Positions 8,123-16,084 of a stretch of DNA of 64,000 nt are shown piece by piece. This DNA is from Clostridium sp. (GTDB lineage: Bacteria; Cyanobacteriota; Vampirovibrionia; Gastranaerophilales; Gastranaerophilaceae): NCBI GenBank assembly GCA_018362895.1, contig JAHALR010000002.1, forward strand, positions 62,001 through 126,000. The letters are read 5' to 3'. How positions within the stretch are numbered: position 1 is the stretch's first letter; every line of letters starts with the position of its first letter. The position numbers and the translations under genes are program-made. The notes below the pieces were generated by a model. It saw only the letters and a program-made list of their open reading frames with translations. It was not told the origin of the DNA and searched no databases.

Positions 8123-8689
8123 ATGAAGGTAATAAATTTCAGAGGCTTTGAAAATACAGGAATAGGCATAGAGGTTAACCCTGAAGAAAAAGTTATTAAA
8201 AAAAGAGGGGTAGATTATGTTATTCCGAAATACAAACACCTGACTTTGAATGCAAAGCTTAATAATATTGGTGAAAAGGATTTGGAGAACTTCGGTCTGA
8301 TTTTGAAAAGATTTCCAAATGTTAGTGAAAAAGATTCGGTTAATTTCAGCTATGATGAGTATTACAGCAATATAGAAAAAAAAACAAAGAGAGAATTCTG
8401 GCTCAATGACATGCCGCTGGTTTTAAAAGATGAAAATCTGCCTGTTTTTTCAAAGCTTGCAAAACTTTTTTCAAGACTTTCTCATGTCAAGGATTCTGAA
8501 TTGAAACAAGAAAAATACTACTTCGAATCTCTTGATTGCAGATATAATTTTTCGTACTTTAACAAATGCACAAATCCCGGTGAGTTTAAATATTTAACAG
8601 AGGGCTTTCATCGCCCTTCAAAAGTCAGAGAGAATGCTTCTGCAATGGTTAAAGAATTTGAAAAAATAATGATTAATTATTTTGAATAA
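8123..8689 (+). CDS. Hypothetical protein
   Basis: 188 aa from ATG 8123, chosen because GAGGAAGGA lies just upstream; a GTG at 8102 would put this ribosome binding site inside the gene. The protein is cytosolic (no signal peptide or membrane segment), mixed alpha/beta and basic, beginning MKVINFRGFENTGIGIEVNP. No known domain is recognised. It follows the 6827 gene on the same strand with no terminator between, so it may be co-transcribed. Confidence 0.55.
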   Translation: MKVINFRGFENTGIGIEVNPEEKVIKKRGVDYVIPKYKHLTLNAKLNNIGEKDLENFGLILKRFPNVSEKDSVNFSYDEYYSNIEKKTKREFWLNDMPLVLKDENLPVFSKLAKLFSRLSHVKDSELKQEKYYFESLDCRYNFSYFNKCTNPGEFKYLTEGFHRPSKVRENASAMVKEFEKIMINYFE

Positions 8690-8733
8690 AAATTTATGGT
8701 ATGATAAAACAGAGAGTTAAATGGAGATTACCC

Positions 8734-10260
8734 ATGAGAATTCTGTCATCCTTATTGATAGCATTGGTTTTAGGTGTTTCAGTTATGTCAACTTCTGTTT
8801 CAGCTTCTGAAACAGCTCAAAAAGACATTATGAAATCACGCTGGTATCCTTCATATCATATGGCTCCGCCTTCGAATTGGATGAATGATCCTAACGGATT
8901 TGTTTATTTCAAGGGAGAATATCATATTTTTTATCAGCATAATCCCGGTGCCCCGAAATGGGACAAGATGCACTGGGGGCATGCGCAGAGCCCTGATATG
9001 GTCAACTGGAGACATCTTCCCGTTGCTTTAAAACCCTCGCAGCCTTATGACAAGGACGGAGTTTATTCGGGCAGTGCAATAGTTGAGGAGGATATTCTTT
9101 ACCTGCTATATACCGGTCATCAAGAGAACAAAGAAAATGAGAAGATTGTAAAACATGAAACTCAGAATCTTGCAATGAGCAAAGATGGGAAAAATTTCGG
9201 CAAGTCTGCTAACAATCCTGTAATTAAGATGGCTCCGCATTATTCATACCTTGATTTTTCATCGTCGGATTTCAGAGATCCGTTTGTGTGGAAACAGTCT
9301 GACAGATATTATGCTCTTGTTGGTACACAGTATGAAAAAACAAAAGACGGGGCTGTGCTTTTGTTCAAGAGTAAGGATTTGAGAAATTGGGTTTTCATAA
9401 ATGTTTCTGCTGTCGGTCGTAACGGTGAAATGGGATATATGTGGGAGTGTCCTAACTTTGTTCACTTCGGTAATGATGATGTGCTGATGATTTCACCTCA
9501 GGGAATAAAACCTCAAGGCAAAAACTTTCTCAATAAATATCAATCGGGCTGGTTTGTCGGCAAGCTCGATTATGATACCGGAAAATTTAAACAAAAAGGC
9601 GCTTTCGGACTTTTTGACAGAGGGTTTGATTTTTATGCACCACAGGTCACAAAAACTCCTGACGGACGGGTTGTGCTTCTTGCGTGGCTCGATATGTGGG
9701 ATAGTCCTATGCCGGAACAGGCTGACGGCTGGGCTGGTATGATGACGGTTCCGAGAGAAATGAAAGTTGTTAACGGAAAAGTTCTTACAGCGCCTGTTGA
9801 AGAGTTGAAGTCTTTGAGAGAAGATAAGGTTTCTTTGAAAAATCAAGTGATAAATGGAGAAAAAGAATTCTCAAATATTAAAGGCGAGGTCTATGAAATT
9901 GAGACAGAGGCTGATTTGACAAATTCAAAATCTTTTACTATAAAACTTCGAACTTCTTCTTCACAAGAAACTGTTTTGAGTTATGATAAAGAAAACAAAA
10001 TATTGAAACTGAATCGTGACAAATCAGGTGTTGCTCTTAAGGGTGAAAGAGAAGCATCTTTGCCTTTGCCAAACAATATTTTGAAATTGAGAATTTTTGT
10101 TGACAAATCTTCCGTTGAGGTTTTTGCAAATGACGGACAGGTGGTTATGAGTTCTCGAATTTATCCTGACAAGGGCGCTCACGGAATAAAATTCTCTTCG
10201 TCAGGGGTAACAAAGTTAAATTATCTTGATTTTTATAAATTGAAATCAATACACAATTGA
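8734..10260 (+). CDS. Secreted GH32 fructan beta-fructosidase (levanase/inulinase-like)
   Basis: 508 aa from ATG 8734, which has GGAG 8 nt upstream and begins a clean signal peptide (MRILSSLLIALVLGVSV...SVSA). The ATG at 8701 lacks a ribosome binding site. GH32 hallmarks: WMNDPNG with the nucleophile Asp near 49-55, FRDP near 180 (transition-state stabiliser), and WECPNF with the acid/base Glu near 237, followed by the C-terminal beta-sandwich ending in SSVEVFANDG. It hydrolyses beta-fructosidic bonds of fructans or sucrose outside the cytoplasm. No fructose transporter is adjacent. Diet-derived fructans are plausible substrates in a gut organism (inference). Confidence 0.92.
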   Translation: MRILSSLLIALVLGVSVMSTSVSASETAQKDIMKSRWYPSYHMAPPSNWMNDPNGFVYFKGEYHIFYQHNPGAPKWDKMHWGHAQSPDMVNWRHLPVALKPSQPYDKDGVYSGSAIVEEDILYLLYTGHQENKENEKIVKHETQNLAMSKDGKNFGKSANNPVIKMAPHYSYLDFSSSDFRDPFVWKQSDRYYALVGTQYEKTKDGAVLLFKSKDLRNWVFINVSAVGRNGEMGYMWECPNFVHFGNDDVLMISPQGIKPQGKNFLNKYQSGWFVGKLDYDTGKFKQKGAFGLFDRGFDFYAPQVTKTPDGRVVLLAWLDMWDSPMPEQADGWAGMMTVPREMKVVNGKVLTAPVEELKSLREDKVSLKNQVINGEKEFSNIKGEVYEIETEADLTNSKSFTIKLRTSSSQETVLSYDKENKILKLNRDKSGVALKGEREASLPLPNNILKLRIFVDKSSVEVFANDGQVVMSSRIYPDKGAHGIKFSSSGVTKLNYLDFYKLKSIHN

Positions 10261-10273
10261 ATAGAAACAGAAA

Positions 10274-10346
10274 GCCGGTGTAGCTCAGCTGGTAGAGCAG
10301 GTCATTCGTAATGATCAGGTCGCAGGTTCGAACCCCGTCACCGGCT
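10274..10346 (+). tRNA. tRNA-Thr (anticodon CGU)
   Basis: Cloverleaf: acceptor GCCGGTG/CACCGGC, D-arm GCTC...GAGC, anticodon stem GGTCA/TGATC with loop TTCGTAA (anticodon CGT, reading ACG), T-loop TTCGAAC. The T-stem holds one weak pair. CCA is not encoded; a T run follows immediately and may act as a terminator. The gene begins 14 nt after the GH32 gene. Confidence 0.93.
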
Positions 10347-10407
10347 TTTTGTTTTTTATAAGTCCTTCAATATCTCGACAGACTTTAAATTACTGTTGAA
10401 TTTGTTC

Positions 10408-10413
10408 TATAAT
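10408..10413 (+). promoter_or_regulatory. -10 element, probable leaderless transcript
   Basis: A perfect TATAAT is followed by exactly 6 nt and then the ATG at 10420; no Shine-Dalgarno site is present. The -35 (TTAAAT, 10385-10390) is weak. Confidence 0.5.
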
Positions 10414-10419
10414 GAAACT

Positions 10420-11025
10420 ATGAAAAAAGTTTTATGTTTCGGAGACAGCAACACATACGGATTCATCCCCGGCTCAGCAGGACGTTATGACATAAACACC
10501 CGTTGGAGCGGAATATTGAAGAAACTTAGTGCAAACAAATTTGATGTCACAGAAGCAGGGTGCAACAACAGAACAGCTTTTTGCAACAATCCGGCCGGCA
10601 TTGAACAGACAGGGTTTAAAATTTTGCCCGAATTGCTCAAGAAGCCTTATGATATTGTGATTCTTGCAATCGGCATAAACGACCTTCAGTTTTTCTTTTC
10701 TCCATCTGAAAAAGAGATAGAAGAGGGCATAGAGAATCTCGTTGAGATAGTGAAAACAAAATGTGAGAATGCTGAAATTCTTCTGGTTGCGCCTTCTGTA
10801 TTGAGTGAGAATGTTTTATGCGGATATTTCTCAAGCATGTTTGACAGAACTTCCATAGAAAAATCATATCTTCTTGCTAACATATACAAAAGAATTTCAA
10901 TAAAATATAATACAGGTTACATTGATTTGAATACAATAGCCGGTGTTAGTGAAATCGACGGGCTTCATTATGAACCCGGAGCCCATAAAAAAATTGCTCA
11001 GGCTGTGTTTGATTCGTTGGAATAA
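10420..11025 (+). CDS. SGNH/GDSL-family hydrolase
   Basis: 201 aa from ATG 10420 (MKKVLCFGDSNTYG). All four SGNH blocks are visible: block I FGDSNTYG (Ser nucleophile), block II Gly region, block III IGINDLQF (GxND), block V DGLHYEPGAH (Asp and His of the triad). The family holds esterases, arylesterases and carbohydrate deacetylases; the substrate cannot be told. There is no signal peptide, so it is cytosolic. An in-frame TTG at 10396 lies upstream of the -10 element and is not a credible start. The 3' end overlaps the convergent kinase-like gene by 28 nt. Confidence 0.82.
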   Translation: MKKVLCFGDSNTYGFIPGSAGRYDINTRWSGILKKLSANKFDVTEAGCNNRTAFCNNPAGIEQTGFKILPELLKKPYDIVILAIGINDLQFFFSPSEKEIEEGIENLVEIVKTKCENAEILLVAPSVLSENVLCGYFSSMFDRTSIEKSYLLANIYKRISIKYNTGYIDLNTIAGVSEIDGLHYEPGAHKKIAQAVFDSLE

Positions 11026-12179
11026 ATTTCTATTGCCTGTTTAATTTTTTCTCTGTGAGGCGTTTTCGGGTTTTGGAGTGTTTTTTTATATTCTTCAATT
11101 TTTTTTTCAATAAGCTTGGGATTTTTTAAAGCTTTGAGTTTTTTGTAGACCCTTCTGGTGACAGGATCTGTCAGAGCCGGTTGATTCAGCTCAATTCCTC
11201 CCATATCAATACACACACCGTTTATTATGTTTCTCGGTTTTTTATCTGTGTGAACAACACCGATTGAGCTCAGATTTACTTCTCTTGCCGGCATTGGTGC
11301 TGATTTGCTTCTGAACGAAGAAAGAGAGTATGAGTTTTTTATGTCATACAAATCAAACTTTAACATATCACTGTTTTTTAAGGATTGTCCGTTATTCTTC
11401 AAAACATAATAAAACGAGTTTGCTTCAGGTGCTGCACCATGTTCTGTTGCTGACTTTAGAGCATGCGCTGCTTCGTCTTTGTATATTGATAACATTGTTT
11501 GTGCATATACCTGTGAACTTGATTCTGTGAGTGCATTGCTTTTGAAATAGTCATATACGGCTTTTCCCTCATTTTTCATCAGCGAGGTCAGTGCTTTTAG
11601 CTTAAGTTCGGGATAGTATTTGTAAATTTTGAAAACTTTGGCAGAAAAGATATCTTTCTTGCTGCTATCGCAAAAATGCATTATAAAAACATCGCTGAAT
11701 CCGCCTTCGTCTATCCATTCAATTGAAATGTTTGTGTCGGAAGGAAGATATGGTGCAAGGTTTTTTTGAAACAGCACACCTGCTCGTTCACTGAAGATTT
11801 TTTGTTTAATTTTTTTATCTTTCTGTTTTATGTTATCAAGATTTTCAATAAAATCTATGATTTTTTCTGTGTTGTTTTCTTTAATGTAACGGTCCAGCTC
11901 TGCTTCCGGCTTTCGCTTGTCCCGTCTGAAAAATTCCGCGGCTCTGGCAAAAACAGATTTTATTGCATTAATTTTTTGTGAACGTTCGGTTTTATTTTTT
12001 GTTGTTTTTAAAATAAATTTCAAAATATCGTCAGGAATATTTCCAATAATAGGGTTTCTTGCCTGAGAGAGTCTTTTATATTGTTCAGGCGAATAGTTCA
12101 TACTTTTTCTAAAGACTTTTTTCAGTCTTTGGTAATTATATGGGCTTTTTGGTGTGACGACACTAATTTTTGCAAGCAT
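10998..12179 (-). CDS. Divergent protein-kinase-like protein
   Basis: 393 aa. The C-terminal two thirds carry what look like kinase landmarks in order: glycine loop DEGGFSDVF (157-165), a beta3-type lysine in SAKVFKI (K181), a possible alphaC Glu (E204), catalytic loop HTDKKPRN (310-317; D312, N317) and a metal-binding DMGG in place of DFG (D325). The spacing from N317 to D325 matches kinases. The first ~150 residues are basic, helical and unrecognised. The substrate could be a protein or small molecule; this is motif-level inference. Start: no Shine-Dalgarno site, but TATAAT 6 nt before the ATG. The gene stands alone behind the trx terminator and overlaps the convergent SGNH gene. Confidence 0.55.
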   Translation of the reverse strand: MLAKISVVTPKSPYNYQRLKKVFRKSMNYSPEQYKRLSQARNPIIGNIPDDILKFILKTTKNKTERSQKINAIKSVFARAAEFFRRDKRKPEAELDRYIKENNTEKIIDFIENLDNIKQKDKKIKQKIFSERAGVLFQKNLAPYLPSDTNISIEWIDEGGFSDVFIMHFCDSSKKDIFSAKVFKIYKYYPELKLKALTSLMKNEGKAVYDYFKSNALTESSSQVYAQTMLSIYKDEAAHALKSATEHGAAPEANSFYYVLKNNGQSLKNSDMLKFDLYDIKNSYSLSSFRSKSAPMPAREVNLSSIGVVHTDKKPRNIINGVCIDMGGIELNQPALTDPVTRRVYKKLKALKNPKLIEKKIEEYKKTLQNPKTPHREKIKQAIEIYSNESNTA

Positions 12180-12185
12180 TCTTTA

Positions 12186-12191
12186 ATTATA
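12186..12191 (-). promoter_or_regulatory. -10 element of the kinase-like gene (leaderless geometry)
   Basis: On the minus strand TATAAT, 6 nt, ATG (12179). It sits just beyond the trx terminator, so the kinase-like gene has its own promoter. No convincing -35. Confidence 0.45.
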
Positions 12192-12227
12192 TTATAAAAA
12201 TAAAAGCGGCTTAAATTATTAAGCCGC
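12192..12227 (-). terminator. Rho-independent terminator of the peroxiredoxin-thioredoxin operon
   Basis: GCGGCTTAA (12206-12214 on the plus strand) and TTAAGCCGC (12219-12227) form a perfect 9-bp stem with a 4-nt loop, followed on the minus strand by TTTTATTTTT. Confidence 0.85.
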
Positions 12228-12236
12228 AATTTCTGT

Positions 12237-12566
12237 TTAGTTGTTTTCGTATTTTTCAATTATTTTTTTTAGGTCATTTTTTTGTTGAACACCGGCTTTT
12301 TGTTCTACCAGCTTTCCGTTTTTGAATACCAGAATTGCCGGGATTCCGCTGATAAAATATTCTGCGGCTTTTGCTCTGTTTTCGTCAACATTGAGCTTTG
12401 CTATGACGGCTTTTCCTTCCATTTCATCTGCAAGCTGGTCAATAATCGGTGCTTGGGTTCTGCAATGACCGCACCATGGTGCAAAAAAATCTACGACAAC
12501 AGGGGTATCTGAATTGTTGAGCTGTATATCAAAATTTTCATCTGTAAGTTCTATTACTTTAGACAT
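12237..12566 (-). CDS. trxA: Thioredoxin with WCGHC active site
   Basis: 109 aa from ATG 12566 (MSKVIELTDENF), with AAGGAGAA upstream. It is a single thioredoxin fold: VVVDFFAPWCGHC (active site 31-35), the cis-Pro loop SGIPAILVFKNG, and the usual length. The dipeptide is GH instead of the GP of classical thioredoxins; GH is common in protein disulfide isomerases and tends to raise the redox potential (family knowledge). It lies 22 nt downstream of the peroxiredoxin gene in the same operon and is its probable reductant. Confidence 0.9.
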   Translation of the reverse strand: MSKVIELTDENFDIQLNNSDTPVVVDFFAPWCGHCRTQAPIIDQLADEMEGKAVIAKLNVDENRAKAAEYFISGIPAILVFKNGKLVEQKAGVQQKNDLKKIIEKYENN

Positions 12567-12588
12567 ATTGTTCTCCTTGTTTATAATG

Positions 12589-13374
12589 TTAGTTGCTGCA
12601 AGCGTCGCACTCTTCGCATAAGAGTTTTTCTTCAATTTTGTCTTTGGACAATTTTTTGAAGCACAAAAACCAGTCGTAACAGTTCACATTGTCCATGCTT
12701 TCAAGTCTTTCGATTGCTTCTTCTTTTGTAGACGGAGGTGGTATAATGACTTCATCACCGGCTTCCCAGTTTGCCGGAGTAACAACGTTGAATTCATCGG
12801 TGGTTTGAAGAGCAATGAGAACTCTTTTTATTTCTTCGAGATTTCTGCCTGTTGTTTGAGGGTAGTAAAGAATGGCTCTGATTTTGCTTTTCGGGTCAAT
12901 TATGAAAACCGCTCTGACCGCTTTTGTATTGTCTGTATTGGGTTGAATCATTCCGTATTTTCTTGCGACTGTGCCTTTTAAATCGTCAATAACCGGAAAA
13001 GCTACGTCTACATTGCTCATTCCATTGTAGTCAATTTCTTCTTTTATGTTTTTAAACCAGGCAAGATGAGAGTTTACACTGTCAACAGAAAGCCCCAAAA
13101 GCTTTGTGTTGAGTTTGGCAAATTCTTCCTGCATAGATTCAAATGTCATAAATTCTGTTGTGCACACAGGCGTAAAATCGGCCGGATGTGAGAAAAAAAT
13201 TACCCAGCTTCCTTTGTAATCCTGAGGAAAATTAATTATCCCCTGAGTGCTTTTTGCGTGAAAAGACGGAGCTTTGTCTCCAAGAAGCGGAAGTCGGTTG
13301 TTTTTCCGTTTTGAATTCAAAAGACCGAAAGCCACAGCCATTATTGCTGCGGGCAGTAATATTTTTTTTAGCAT
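12589..13374 (-). CDS. Membrane-anchored peroxiredoxin (Prx6/AhpC type) with Cys-rich tail
   Basis: 261 aa from ATG 13374 (MLKKILLPA), AAAGGAA upstream. Residues 4-20 are a membrane anchor or uncleaved signal. The thioredoxin-fold domain carries the peroxidatic motif PADFTPVC (C71; P-x3-T-x2-C), and the 1-Cys (Prx6-like) C-terminal domain follows (TPANWEAGDEVIIPPP). A tail of ~40 residues contains five Cys (NCYDWFLCFKK..., LLCEECDACSN) and may supply resolving cysteines or bind metal. It should reduce peroxides at the membrane, and is co-transcribed with thioredoxin. Confidence 0.88.
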   Translation of the reverse strand: MLKKILLPAAIMAVAFGLLNSKRKNNRLPLLGDKAPSFHAKSTQGIINFPQDYKGSWVIFFSHPADFTPVCTTEFMTFESMQEEFAKLNTKLLGLSVDSVNSHLAWFKNIKEEIDYNGMSNVDVAFPVIDDLKGTVARKYGMIQPNTDNTKAVRAVFIIDPKSKIRAILYYPQTTGRNLEEIKRVLIALQTTDEFNVVTPANWEAGDEVIIPPPSTKEEAIERLESMDNVNCYDWFLCFKKLSKDKIEEKLLCEECDACSN

Positions 13375-13501
13375 AAAAATTCCTTTCAATCTCACTTAAG
13401 CTTTTTATATTCGCATATTTATATATCCGAAATGATTTTTCATTGTCTGCTTAGTGACTGTTTGGGGATATTTTTTTAGGAGTTGAGTGTTGAAAAAGTA
13501 T

Positions 13502-13530
13502 TTGACAAAATGTTAGCTTAGCCTTACATT
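13502..13530 (+). promoter_or_regulatory. Promoter with internal palindrome upstream of the 13555 gene
   Basis: TTGACA (13502-13507), 17 bp, TACATT (13525-13530). The segment 13509-13530 is an imperfect 22-bp palindrome with arms AATGTnAG and CTnACATT, covering the spacer and -10, so a repressor could block polymerase there. The regulator is unknown. Confidence 0.45.
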
Positions 13531-13554
13531 TAGTATAAAAACAGGAGTTTAAAT

Positions 13555-14025
13555 ATGATAATTAATTCGTTAAGAAGTTATGGTTTCAGATCTTTTCTGA
13601 CTGAAAAAAAAGAAGAAAAAAATAATTTGGCTCTCAATGTTTCATTTCGGGCGGCAATACCACCGGCAAAAGATCAGTATAATGATTTGCGCGTGTTTTT
13701 TCACCATATTTATGAATATAAAAAGGGCTTGAGAAGCCTTGTCCTGACAACCGAAAAGGCTTCAAACAGAGAGATTATTGAAAGGCGTCTTAAGAGGGAA
13801 AATATTCCTTATGAAATAAAAGATGTTAACGGGAAAAATATAAATGTTTTTTTCGGTAACAAGGATTGTATAAGGGTTGTTTCAACGTTTGACAAGAGAT
13901 TGGACAAGCTCACACCGGAGCAGGATTTTATGCTCGGTATTATGCTTGGATATGACAAAATACTCCAGTGCAGGAGGTATTTTGTCATGCGTGATAAGTT
14001 TTTTGCCTCTCAGAAAAAATCCTGA
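13555..14025 (+). CDS. DUF2023-like small protein with lineage N-terminal signature
   Basis: 156 aa, AGGAG upstream of the ATG. From about residue 40 the sequence (FFHHIYEYKKGLRSLVLTT, then a pattern of RLKRENIPYEIKDV and NVFFGN) resembles my recollection of DUF2023, a short family of unknown function; the match is from memory. The first ~40 residues are an added basic stretch ending VSFRAAIPPAK, close to the short 'SF' signatures at the N-termini of other orphan proteins here. It is soluble with no signal peptide. It has its own promoter with a possible operator. Confidence 0.5.
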   Translation: MIINSLRSYGFRSFLTEKKEEKNNLALNVSFRAAIPPAKDQYNDLRVFFHHIYEYKKGLRSLVLTTEKASNREIIERRLKRENIPYEIKDVNGKNINVFFGNKDCIRVVSTFDKRLDKLTPEQDFMLGIMLGYDKILQCRRYFVMRDKFFASQKKS

Positions 14026-14026
14026 G

Positions 14027-14785
14027 TTATTTTACAAAGAAGGTTGAATTTATGTTGGCGAAAATTTTGATGACACCGCTTTGAATCGGAATTGTTGAGG
14101 ATTCTCTGTTGGAGGAGCCAGAAGCGGCATCTGAGAGCATGTTTTTTGCCATTAATCTGTATTGTATCGGAGCATTTTCATTTGTTGAACAGCTGCCGTT
14201 TATTGTTTTGATTCCGTTAAGTGAACTGCCTGTTGCTGCGGCTATCAGGTTTGCTCTTGTGTAAGCTTTTTTTGTTGCAATAGACAAAAGATCATTACAT
14301 TGTTTGTCATAAGATGAAACAGAAAATCTCAGGTCGTTGATATTTGTTGCACCGAGTGAGATTGCTTTGTCAATCATTTTTCCTGTATCTTTTATTGATT
14401 TTGTTCTGACTATTATATTGTTTGAAACCTGATATTTACTCAGAGTTTTTTTATTGTTGTTGTAATTGTAAATAGGAGATGCGTTAAAGTTTTCTGTTTT
14501 TACATAGTCTCCGTTTTCTTTGTTAATCATTGAACTCAAGGCGGAATAAACTTTGTCTGAGATGAGTTTGTTTTCTTCTGTTGCTTTTTGGAGTGATTTT
14601 GTGTCCGAGGTTTCTACTGCTATGCTGATTTCTGCAATGTCTGGCTGAAGCTCTGTATTTGCTGTTGTTGAAATGGTGATAGTTCCTCTTTCAGGTGTTT
14701 CTGCTGCTGCAAAGACAGCGTTTGCAGCAAAGCCTGCTGCTGTAACAGCCAGTAATGATAGTGCCACGAGTTTTTTTGTAAACAT
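14027..14785 (-). CDS. Periplasmic SIMPL-domain (DUF541) protein
   Basis: 252 aa. A signal peptide (MFTKKLVALSLLAVTAAGFAAN...FAAA) is followed by the SIMPL/DUF541 pattern: GTITISTTANTELQPDIAEI near the N-terminus, the long helix with repeated Lys/Glu, YQVSNNIIVRTKSIKDTGKMID, and LGATNINDLRFSVS near the middle. Family members are secreted oligomeric proteins linked to oxidative or envelope stress (e.g. YggE), with mechanism uncertain. GAAGGAGAAA precedes the ATG. It is convergent with the DUF2023-like gene with only one base between stops. Confidence 0.82.
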   Translation of the reverse strand: MFTKKLVALSLLAVTAAGFAANAVFAAAETPERGTITISTTANTELQPDIAEISIAVETSDTKSLQKATEENKLISDKVYSALSSMINKENGDYVKTENFNASPIYNYNNNKKTLSKYQVSNNIIVRTKSIKDTGKMIDKAISLGATNINDLRFSVSSYDKQCNDLLSIATKKAYTRANLIAAATGSSLNGIKTINGSCSTNENAPIQYRLMAKNMLSDAASGSSNRESSTIPIQSGVIKIFANINSTFFVK

Positions 14786-14975
14786 TTTTTCTCCTTCTTC
14801 TTCAAAAATATTTTTCCCTTTATGAAAATATAAACGATTGAGGATTGTTTTTGTTCATTTCTGAAAAAATTGTTACTTAAAATAAGTTAATAATCCGGTT
14901 GGTTAATATCAGTTGTTTAATGTCTGTATTATTATTAATAAAAGAGTTATTATAATATGAATTTTAGAGGTTAAA

Positions 14976-16082
14976 GTGGATACAAATCTTGTTGTGGGAG
15001 CAGGTTTTAGCGGAGCTGTTATAGCTAATCTTATTGCGGAAAAATTAGGCGAAAAAGTTCTTGTTGTGGATAAAAAAGAACACATTGCAGGCAACAGTTA
15101 TGATTATACTGATGAAAACGGAATAAAAATTCATAAATACGGTTCTCATATTTTTCACACAAACAGTGAGAGGGTTTGGAATTATTTCAAAAAATTTGCT
15201 GACTTAAATACATATATGCACCAAGTTGTTGCAGTTATAGATGGGATAGAGACGACTATTCCCTTTAATCTCAATACTCTTTATGATGTTTTTCCTGAAA
15301 CACTTGCAAAAAGGCTGGAAGAAAAGCTTTTGAAAACCTTTGAATACAACAAAAAAGTTCCTATTCTTGAATTTCAAAAACAGGCTGATAGTGATTTGAA
15401 GTTTCTTGCACAATATGTTTATGAAAAGGTCTTTCTTCATTATACAAATAAGCAGTGGGGAACTTCTCCTGAAGATGTAGACAGTGCTGTTACTGCACGG
15501 GTTCCTGTTTATATAAGCTGTGATGACAGATATTTTCAGGATAAATATCAGGGGATTCCTCTTGGCGGATATACAAAAGTTGTGGAAAAAATGCTCAAGC
15601 ATCCGAATATAGAAGTTAAGCTGAATACTGATTACAAGGATGTAAAGGGCAATTTCAAAAGAATTTTTTATACTGGCTCAATTGATGAGTTCTTTGATTA
15701 CAAGTTCGGACAGCTTCCTTACAGAAGCGTAAACTTCAAATTGGAAACATACAATCACCCTTATTATCAATCCAATGCGGTTGTGAATTATCCTTGCAAT
15801 TATGATTTTACAAGAATCCACGAATACAAATACTATCTCAATGATATTTCTGAAAAGACAGTTATTGCTAAAGAATATTCCGAAGCTTTTGAAGTTGGAA
15901 AAAATGAAAGATATTATCCTATTCCGAAAGAAGAAAATATTGCCCTTTACAACAGGTATCTTGAAGAAGCAAAAAAACTGACCGGTGTTTATTTTCTCGG
16001 CAGGCTCGGGGATTACAAATATTACAACATGGATCAGGCTGTTGAAAGAGCGATAGAATTGTTTGAAAGGATTTCAAAATAA
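14976..16082 (+). CDS. glf: UDP-galactopyranose mutase
   Basis: 368 aa, GTG start with AGAGG upstream. Features: FAD Rossmann motif VGAGFSGAVIA at the N-terminus, the HIAGNSYD segment, HKYGSHIFHT, the W-x-x loop NKQWGTSPEDV, PLGGYTKVVEKML, and the FAD-closing LGRLGDYKYYNMDQAV at the C-terminus; the length is typical. It converts UDP-galactopyranose to UDP-galactofuranose, the donor for galactofuranose in surface glycans. First gene of a tightly packed run (glf, two GT2, msbA-like) with gaps of 0-2 nt. TATAAT at 14951-14956 is a possible -10. Confidence 0.95.
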   Translation: MDTNLVVGAGFSGAVIANLIAEKLGEKVLVVDKKEHIAGNSYDYTDENGIKIHKYGSHIFHTNSERVWNYFKKFADLNTYMHQVVAVIDGIETTIPFNLNTLYDVFPETLAKRLEEKLLKTFEYNKKVPILEFQKQADSDLKFLAQYVYEKVFLHYTNKQWGTSPEDVDSAVTARVPVYISCDDRYFQDKYQGIPLGGYTKVVEKMLKHPNIEVKLNTDYKDVKGNFKRIFYTGSIDEFFDYKFGQLPYRSVNFKLETYNHPYYQSNAVVNYPCNYDFTRIHEYKYYLNDISEKTVIAKEYSEAFEVGKNERYYPIPKEENIALYNRYLEEAKKLTGVYFLGRLGDYKYYNMDQAVERAIELFERISK

Positions 16083-16084
16083 TT

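Noticed and set aside
8682..8705. TTGAAT...TATGAT as a promoter for the GH32 gene
   Set aside because: The spacer is only 12 bp, too short for a sigma70 promoter.
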